From NCBI GenBank assembly GCA_038525525.1, contig JBCBHO010000002.1:124001-188000 (forward strand): a stretch of 64,000 nucleotides of DNA, written 5' to 3'. Shown in pieces: positions 59,070 to 64,000 of this stretch. The translations under genes and the position numbers were made by a program. Numbering within the stretch: position 1 is the first letter of the stretch; each line of letters opens with the position of its first letter. The DNA comes from Shimia_B sp038525525 (GTDB taxonomy: Bacteria > Pseudomonadota > Alphaproteobacteria > Rhodobacterales > Rhodobacteraceae). The notes below the pieces were generated by a model that ran no database searches, was not told the origin of the DNA, and was given only the letters and a program-made list of their open reading frames with translations.

Positions 59070-60478
59070 GGGCCTAGCTTCTCGATGAGACGCAATTCGG
59101 CGATGCGCTCCACCTGACGGCAGGCCTCCGCGAATTCGGTCTCCGCATCATTGGCGAGGCGCCGCTCGAAGGCATCGAGGATGCTGGCCTTGGTGTTGTC
59201 CTTCACGGCGATGATGAACGGGAAGCCGAACTTCTCCACGTAGTCCGCATTGAGCCCGGTGAACGCGGCCCGCTCGGTATCGGTGAGCATGTCGAGCCCC
59301 GCGCTCGCCTGCTCGGCAGTGCTGTCGGCGGTGAGGCGGCCTGCGGCGGCGAGCTTGCCCGCGAGATCGGGATGCGCGCGGAGGACGCCGAGGCGCTTTT
59401 CGCCGCCCGCCGTGCGAAACGCCCGCGCGAGGGCGGAATGCACGCCCGTGGCACTGTCATGGGCCGGCCCCAACTCGAGGCGGTGGGCGCGTTCCGCGAT
59501 CCAGGGACTGTGCTCGAAGATCCCGCCGAAGGCCTCGACAAAGGCCTCGCGGCTCATCTCCGACGGGCGCGTGCGCGCCACCGGTGGATGCGTCCGCGCC
59601 CAGTGCTCCGCGATATCGAGCCGCGTGGCGAACCACACGCCTTCATGGCCCTCCATGTATTCAATCGCACGCTTGAGCGCCGCCGCCCGCGAGGGTCTCC
59701 CGATGATGCGGCAGTGGAGCCCGATGGAGAGCATCTTCGGCGCGCCTGCCGTGCCTTCGGCATAAAGAACATCGAAGGCATCCCGGATCGTCGCCTCGAA
59801 CTGGCGCGCCTCGGTGTAGCCCGCTTGGATGGCAAAGCGCATGTCGTTGACATCCATCGTGTAGGGCACGACGAGCTGATTACGTGCGCCGTATCGCACC
59901 CAGTAGGGCAGATCGTCGGCGTAGCTGTCCGCGACATAGGCGAACTGCCCCGTCTCGGCCACGAGGCGCTCGGTGTTCATGGAGCAGCGCCCGGTATACC
60001 AGCCTTGGGGTGGCGCGCCGGTGACCTCCGCGTGCAATCGTATCGCCTCGGCAATCTGGGCGCGCTCTTCTTCCTCACCCATGTCCCGGTGCTCGATCCA
60101 TTTGAGACCGTGGCTCGCGATCTCCCAGCCGGAGGTCTGCATTGCGCGCACCTGTTCGGGCGCCCGCGCCAGTGCTGTCGCCACGCCGTAGACCGTCACC
60201 GGGAGCTGCCCGAGCAGGCGGTGCACCCGCCAGAAGCCCGCCCGCGCGCCGTATTCGTAGAGCGACTCCATGTTCCAGTGGCGCTGCCCGGGCCAGGGCT
60301 GTGCGCCGGTGATCTCGGAGAGAAACGCCTCGGAGGCCGGATCCCCGTGGAGAACATTGTTCTCGCCGCCCTCTTCGTAGTTCAGCACGATCTGCACGGC
60401 GATCTTGGCGCCGCCGGGCCAGGCCGGATCAGGGGGCGTGGCGCCGTGGCCGGCCATGTCGCGGGGATAGCGCTGCAT
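59066..60478 (-). CDS. puuE: Allantoinase PuuE fused to OHCU decarboxylase (UraD)
   Basis: A 470-aa fusion. Residues about 1-310 are a PuuE-type allantoinase (polysaccharide-deacetylase fold) opening allantoin to allantoate: VQIVLNYEEGGENNVLHGDP, EIASHGLKWIEH, GWYTGRCSMNTERLV and LSIGLHCRIIGRPSR. Residues about 315-470 are OHCU decarboxylase, making S-allantoin: EAFGGIFEHSPWIAE, LRAHPDLAGKLA and NADYVEKFGFPFIIAVKD, with the catalytic histidine in HPDL or EHSPW. The two consecutive steps are thus joined in one protein, a known fusion type. The ATG at 60478 follows GATGGAGCCCCG. It is divergent from uraH. Confidence 0.94.
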   Translation of the reverse strand: MQRYPRDMAGHGATPPDPAWPGGAKIAVQIVLNYEEGGENNVLHGDPASEAFLSEITGAQPWPGQRHWNMESLYEYGARAGFWRVHRLLGQLPVTVYGVATALARAPEQVRAMQTSGWEIASHGLKWIEHRDMGEEEERAQIAEAIRLHAEVTGAPPQGWYTGRCSMNTERLVAETGQFAYVADSYADDLPYWVRYGARNQLVVPYTMDVNDMRFAIQAGYTEARQFEATIRDAFDVLYAEGTAGAPKMLSIGLHCRIIGRPSRAAALKRAIEYMEGHEGVWFATRLDIAEHWARTHPPVARTRPSEMSREAFVEAFGGIFEHSPWIAERAHRLELGPAHDSATGVHSALARAFRTAGGEKRLGVLRAHPDLAGKLAAAGRLTADSTAEQASAGLDMLTDTERAAFTGLNADYVEKFGFPFIIAVKDNTKASILDAFERRLANDAETEFAEACRQVERIAELRLIEKLGP

Positions 60479-60636
60479 CGGGGCTCCATCGTCTGTGGCG
60501 CCGCGTGGCGGGCGCGGCTTCCTCGCAGCTAACCCGCTTTGCCCCGGCATTTGAAGCGCCCATGCCGCGATTCCCGGCTTGCCACGCCCGGAGCCGCGCG
60601 GGATGCTCCCGCGACTGACCAGATGAAAGGCCCGCC

Positions 60637-60987
60637 ATGCCCGGCTTCCTCACCACCCATGTCCTCGACACCGCGCGGGGCGTGCCCGCGGCGGGCGTGC
60701 GCATCGCACTCTACCGGCTGTCGGGCCAGTCCCACCGCAAGATCGCAGAGACCACGACCAACGAGGACGGGCGCACCGACGCGCCGATCCTGCCCGAGAC
60801 GGAGTTCAAAACGGGGACCTACGAGCTGGTCTTCTTCGCGGGAGAGTATCTTCGAAAGCACGGACAGACGGGGGACTTGCTCTTCCTCGACGAAGTGCCG
60901 ATCCGCTTCGGCATGGCAGAGGATGCGCACTACCACGTGCCGCTCCTCCTTTCCCCGTTCGGCTATTCGACCTACCGGGGCAGCTGA
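60637..60987 (+). CDS. uraH: 5-hydroxyisourate hydrolase (transthyretin-related)
   Basis: A 116-aa HIU hydrolase, opening 5-hydroxyisourate to OHCU. It begins GFLTTHVLDTARGVPAAGV with the catalytic His of THVLD, has the conserved Arg region (GRTDAP), HYHVPLLLSPFGYSTYRGS and the invariant C-terminal YRGS. No signal peptide. It supplies the step between PuuD and the UraD domain of the divergent fusion. Confidence 0.96.
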   Translation: MPGFLTTHVLDTARGVPAAGVRIALYRLSGQSHRKIAETTTNEDGRTDAPILPETEFKTGTYELVFFAGEYLRKHGQTGDLLFLDEVPIRFGMAEDAHYHVPLLLSPFGYSTYRGS

Positions 60988-61019
60988 GGCGCGAGGGTCC
61001 CCCGCGCCTCATTGCACTC

Positions 61020-61304
61020 TCAGTCTTTTGCCTTTGCGCGCGGCTTCTTGGCGGCGGTCTTTGCGCCCGCTTTCGCGGATGCCTTGGCCGGGGCCTTCGC
61101 AGCCGCCTTCTTGGCCGGCGCCTTCGCCGCGGCCGCCTTGGCCTTGCGGGGCTTCGATGCGGGCTTGGCCGGGGTCAGCGCGTCGATGGCCTTGAGCCAG
61201 TGAGCCTCGTCGCGGCCCTCCGGCTGGCCCTCGTCGAGCCACAGAAAATAGGCCGCGTCGCGGATCTGCGCGTCGTCGAGCATGGGGGTCGTCATGGTTT
61301 TCAT
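61020..61304 (-). CDS. DUF2934-type protein with histone-H1-like Lys/Ala tail
   Basis: A 94-aa protein. Residues about 8-42 (IRDAAYFLWLDEGQPEGRDE) match the DUF2934 pattern. The rest, about residues 47-94, is a low-complexity Lys/Ala/Pro tail with repeated KAPAKKA and KAAAK units, like bacterial histone H1-like and AlgP-type tails. The start may be 61304 or 61295; the latter has GGGATGAAAACC upstream. The tail is basic and could bind DNA or another polyanion. It lies between uraH (convergent) and puuD (divergent) with no evident metabolic link. Confidence 0.75.
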   Translation of the reverse strand: MKTMTTPMLDDAQIRDAAYFLWLDEGQPEGRDEAHWLKAIDALTPAKPASKPRKAKAAAAKAPAKKAAAKAPAKASAKAGAKTAAKKPRAKAKD

Positions 61305-61538
61305 CCCGAAATGACTGTTGATTGCCGATGGCGCGCCGATACGAGCGTTTCTGCACCTGCACAATGGCCCCGACGTCGTGCCGCACTGCAGCGTAGCGCC
61401 CGCGCCACAGCATAGGCTGCCTCCCGCCGAAGCCGCGCGCTCTGCCGGGTCACCGCGATCAGCGGCTGCGCCAAATGACCCGTTCAAGTCCGCCACCGGG
61501 TGGCATAGGCTGCAGCGCGGCGAGACGAGAGGGCACGC

Positions 61539-62786
61539 ATGTACGACCTTGTGGTTTTGTGGGATTGGATCGGCTTCGCCGTCCGCTGGCTCCACGTCAT
61601 CGCAGGCATGGCATGGATCGGTGCAAGCTTTTACTTCATCGCGCTCGACCTCATGCTGAAGCCCGCCCCCGACATGCCAGAGGGCGCCTCCGGCGAGGAA
61701 TGGGAGGTCCATGGCGGCGGGTTTTACCATACGACGAAATACATGGTGGCCCCGGCGCGCCTGCCCGAGCACTTGACCTGGCACAAATGGCAAAGCTACA
61801 CGACGTGGCTCTCGGGTGCGGCCCTTCTCGCGATCGTCTACTGGGTGGGCGGCGAGATCTACCTGCTGGATCCCCAGAAGGCGGAGCTCACGCTCTGGCA
61901 GGGCATCCTGATCTCGGCGGCGTCCATCGGCGTGGGCTGGCTCATCTACGATTGGCTCTGCAAATCCCGGCTGGGCGATTTCCCCAATGCCATGATGCTC
62001 GCGCTCTTCGTCGTCATCGTGGCCATGAGCTGGGGGCTCCACCAGGTCTTCACCGGTCGCGCCGCCCTTCTCCATCTCGGCGCCTTCACGGCCACGATCA
62101 TGACGGCCAACGTCTTTTTCATCATCATGCCCAACCAGCGGATCGTCGTGGCCGATCTCAAGGCCGGGCGCACGCCCGATCCCAAATACGGCAAGATCGC
62201 CAAACTGAGATCGACCCATAACAACTACCTGACGCTGCCGGTCGTCTTCCTCATGCTCTCCAACCACTACCCCCTCGCCTTCGGGACAGAACATGCCTGG
62301 ATCATCGCGAGCCTGATCTTCCTCACCGGCGTCACCATCCGGCATTACTTCAACACGATGCATCGCACCGGGCGGGGGCCACACTGGACATGGGCCGTCA
62401 CGGCCGGGCTCATGCTGCTGATCGCCTGGCTTTCCACGGCGCAGATGCGCGGCGGCGAGACATGGGAAGAGGCAGAGGCACGCCCGCTCACAGCCCACGA
62501 GGCGCGCTTTGCCGAGGCTGCGGGGTTCGAAGATGCCTATTCCATCGTGCTCGGAAACTGCGCCATGTGCCACGCGCGGGAGCCCGTCTACAGCGCCACC
62601 ATGCTCTGGGCCCCGAAAGGCGTGGTGCTCGAAACCGAGGCCGACGTCGCGCGGCAAGCGCGGGAGATTTACCTGCAATCCGGCGTGAGCCACGCCATGC
62701 CCCCACCCTCCGCCTCCTGGACCATCACGGAGGAGGACCGCGCCATGATCGTGGCCTGGTACCGCGCCGCCCGCGCGGGCGAGTAG
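61539..62786 (+). CDS. puuD: Membrane-bound urate hydroxylase PuuD with cytochrome c domain
   Basis: A 415-aa PuuD-type urate oxidase, feeding electrons from urate oxidation to the respiratory chain. About eight helices span residues 10-310 (WLHVIAGMAWIGASFYFIAL, HKWQSYTTWLSGAALL, MPNQRIVVADLKAGRTPDP). The C-terminal cytochrome c domain has CAMCH at residues 341-345 and a probable axial methionine in SHAMPPPSAS. It is distinct from soluble uricase and FAD-dependent HpxO. It is the entry step for the nearby uraH, puuE-uraD, allE and allA genes. Confidence 0.94.
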   Translation: MYDLVVLWDWIGFAVRWLHVIAGMAWIGASFYFIALDLMLKPAPDMPEGASGEEWEVHGGGFYHTTKYMVAPARLPEHLTWHKWQSYTTWLSGAALLAIVYWVGGEIYLLDPQKAELTLWQGILISAASIGVGWLIYDWLCKSRLGDFPNAMMLALFVVIVAMSWGLHQVFTGRAALLHLGAFTATIMTANVFFIIMPNQRIVVADLKAGRTPDPKYGKIAKLRSTHNNYLTLPVVFLMLSNHYPLAFGTEHAWIIASLIFLTGVTIRHYFNTMHRTGRGPHWTWAVTAGLMLLIAWLSTAQMRGGETWEEAEARPLTAHEARFAEAAGFEDAYSIVLGNCAMCHAREPVYSATMLWAPKGVVLETEADVARQAREIYLQSGVSHAMPPPSASWTITEEDRAMIVAWYRAARAGE

Positions 62787-62879
62787 CGGCTCTCATTCCC
62801 TGGCGGCACAATACGCCACACGTGGACCTTACAGGGGCTCGAGCCGGCTCATTGCATGCGCCATGCTGCGGCCATGGGC

Positions 62880-64000
62880 CTACTGACGAATGGTCGCCGT
62901 GTTTCCCGTCCCGCGCTGCGTGAGATGGGCCGTGTTCGCGTTGCCGCGCTGCAAGAGCAGCGCCTCGTTGTCGTCCCCTGACACGCGCAGCAAGATGCTG
63001 TTGAGATCGCCGGCCTGCAGGGTGGTGGAAACGTTACTGTCCCCGATCACCCCGATATCGAGCCGGTTGTCGAAACCACGTTGGGCATAGCTGCCGATCA
63101 CGAGCCCCTCGAACGTGGACCTCGGCAGGGATAAAAGCGGCGCGTTGTTGGAGCTGCCCTCGATCACGATCTCCGCTGTGTTCTGGCCTTCCTGCGTCAG
63201 GTCGACGGCGTTGGATGTGCCGCGCACCTCGATGCTGGCCGAATTGTCACCGCCGAGCGCGTCGAGGAAGTTCTGTGCGACCGTGATGCTATTCGCATCG
63301 CCCTCGATGACGAGGAACGCGTCGTTGGTGCCCTGCTGAAAGACGGAGACCAGGTTGTCGTCCGAGAAGCCGATGAGCGAAAGCTGGGTGGTATTCGTGC
63401 CAAGTTGGTCGATGCCCATGATGTTGCCTGAGCCTTCGACGGTGGTCATCGTCACCGTGTTCTGATCGCCGTCCTGCCGGATACCGAGATCGTTGAAATC
63501 CCCTTCGATGGTGATGAAGCCCACATCGTTGTCCCGGCCGCCCTGGCGGATGCCGAAGGCCGTGTCATTGCCGAGGATCAGTACGTCGATGCTGTTGCCG
63601 TTGGAGCGATTGTCGGCGGAGCCGCCCTCCTGCACGAAGGCGGAATCGCGGGCAAAGGGGACAATGGCCGGTGCGCGCAGGGCGCTCTGCCCGTTGCGGC
63701 TGCCTACGATCCGCACGCGGATCGTGTTCGGCGCGCCGCTCAGCGCGTCGGACGTGGCGAGCTGCGTTGCGAGGGAGATGCGGTTCGCTTCCCCCGTCTG
63801 CGTGATATCCATGATGTTGCGCGCCATGCCGGAGGCTTGAAGCTGCCGCGCTGCGGAGATGACGTTTCCGTCGCCGCCATCCTGCAGGAGGATCATCTCG
63901 TTGGCACCGTTCGCGATGGAGCCTGAGGAGCGCTGATCCACTTCGCCCACGAGCTGGCGGTTCCCCGTCTGCGTGATCGTGATCTCGTTGAAAACGGTTG
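62880..64000 (-). CDS. Curlin-repeat protein (N-terminus outside window)
   Basis: At least 373 residues are in the window. The frame continues past position 64000 (TVFNEITITQTGNRQLVGEV at the edge), so the GTG at 63950 is not a real start. It consists of curlin-like repeats with period 21-23 residues in the regular part: GIRQDGDQN, GIDQLGTNT, SVFQQGTND and LTQEGQNTAEIVIEGSSNN. Each unit has Gln-x-Gly-x-x-Asn with alternating hydrophobic strand residues, the pattern of CsgA/CsgB-type secreted amyloid. It is long compared with CsgA (about 150 aa) and very poor in Lys and aromatic residues. It ends at a repeat edge (TQRGTGNTATIRQ). No csgG/csgE/csgF genes are within view. Confidence 0.8.
   Translation of the reverse strand, partial: TVFNEITITQTGNRQLVGEVDQRSSGSIANGANEMILLQDGGDGNVISAARQLQASGMARNIMDITQTGEANRISLATQLATSDALSGAPNTIRVRIVGSRNGQSALRAPAIVPFARDSAFVQEGGSADNRSNGNSIDVLILGNDTAFGIRQGGRDNDVGFITIEGDFNDLGIRQDGDQNTVTMTTVEGSGNIMGIDQLGTNTTQLSLIGFSDDNLVSVFQQGTNDAFLVIEGDANSITVAQNFLDALGGDNSASIEVRGTSNAVDLTQEGQNTAEIVIEGSSNNAPLLSLPRSTFEGLVIGSYAQRGFDNRLDIGVIGDSNVSTTLQAGDLNSILLRVSGDDNEALLLQRGNANTAHLTQRGTGNTATIRQ

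Noticed and set aside
63948..63950. GTG at 63950 as the start of the curlin-repeat gene
   Set aside because: The frame stays open to position 64000 and continues the repeat pattern (ITITQTGNRQLV), and no signal peptide follows the GTG, so the gene is cut by the window edge.
1..64000. tRNA, rRNA, CRISPR arrays, phage or insertion-sequence genes
   Set aside because: Reading both strands showed no cloverleaf with a CCA end, no regularly spaced direct repeats and no transposase, integrase or phage structural motifs. A covariance-model scan was not possible here, so small RNAs could be missed.

Overview
This 64 kb window is high-GC chromosomal DNA from an alphaproteobacterium, most likely a Rhodobacteraceae member of the Roseobacter type. 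The evidence is gene content and style: tripartite tricarboxylate transport, urtABCDE, PuuD-type urate oxidation, a dimethylglycine-dehydrogenase-like flavoprotein, choline sulfatase, a seven-gene Mrp antiporter, tightly overlapping ATGA/GTGA gene junctions and dispersed GC-rich palindromes between genes. I see no rRNA, tRNA, CRISPR array, prophage or insertion sequence. Almost everything is metabolism and transport, arranged as adjacent modules. No taxon can be fixed without a database search.

Layout: (1) 1-6.2 kb: glmM running off the left edge, a formylglycine-generating enzyme, a dimethylglycine/sarcosine-dehydrogenase-like enzyme, an alpha/beta hydrolase and two tiny membrane proteins. 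(2) 6.2-11.2 kb, minus strand: tctC-tctB-tctA, a CaiB-type CoA transferase and a short citrate-synthase-fold protein, read here as uptake, CoA activation and cleavage of a citrate-like acid. (3) 11.3-17.3 kb: an Lrp regulator divergent from arginase, ornithine cyclodeaminase and PutA, a complete arginine-ornithine-proline-glutamate route. (4) 17.3-25.4 kb: ABC1/UbiB-like protein, iolE, a single-NBD CUT2 sugar or polyol ABC transporter with a recognisable promoter/operator, D-lactate dehydrogenase and an SDR. (5) 25.5-29.4 kb: the four-gene Anbu cluster (proteasome-like peptidase, transglutaminase, alpha-E protein, circularly permuted ATP-grasp), which is the least understood system here. (6) 29.5-38.4 kb: an oligopeptide-type ABC transporter, a choline-sulfatase-like enzyme and a second, orphan, tandem ABC ATPase.

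(7) 38.6-44.4 kb: mrpABCDEFG, the multisubunit Na+/H+ antiporter. (8) 44.4-49.9 kb, minus strand: cysG-cysI-cysH-cysJ, sulfate assimilation of the enterobacterial NADPH sulfite reductase type. (9) 50.1-57.3 kb, minus strand: urtABCDE urea importer with a SnoaL-like gene at its end. (10) 57.8-62.8 kb: purine-ring degradation (PuuD, UraH, PuuE-UraD fusion, ureidoglycine aminohydrolase, AllA). (11) 62.9 kb to the right edge: a curlin-repeat protein whose N-terminus lies outside the window.

The modules share a theme of scavenging organic nitrogen, sulfur and carbon: arginine, purines, urea, peptides, choline sulfate/betaine derivatives, tricarboxylates and polyols. The formylglycine-generating enzyme near the left end would activate the sulfatase 33 kb away. 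Non-coding DNA carries recurring structure: a hairpin sits in the gap after the substrate-binding-protein gene in all four transporter operons that have one, and several repeated palindromes occur between genes.
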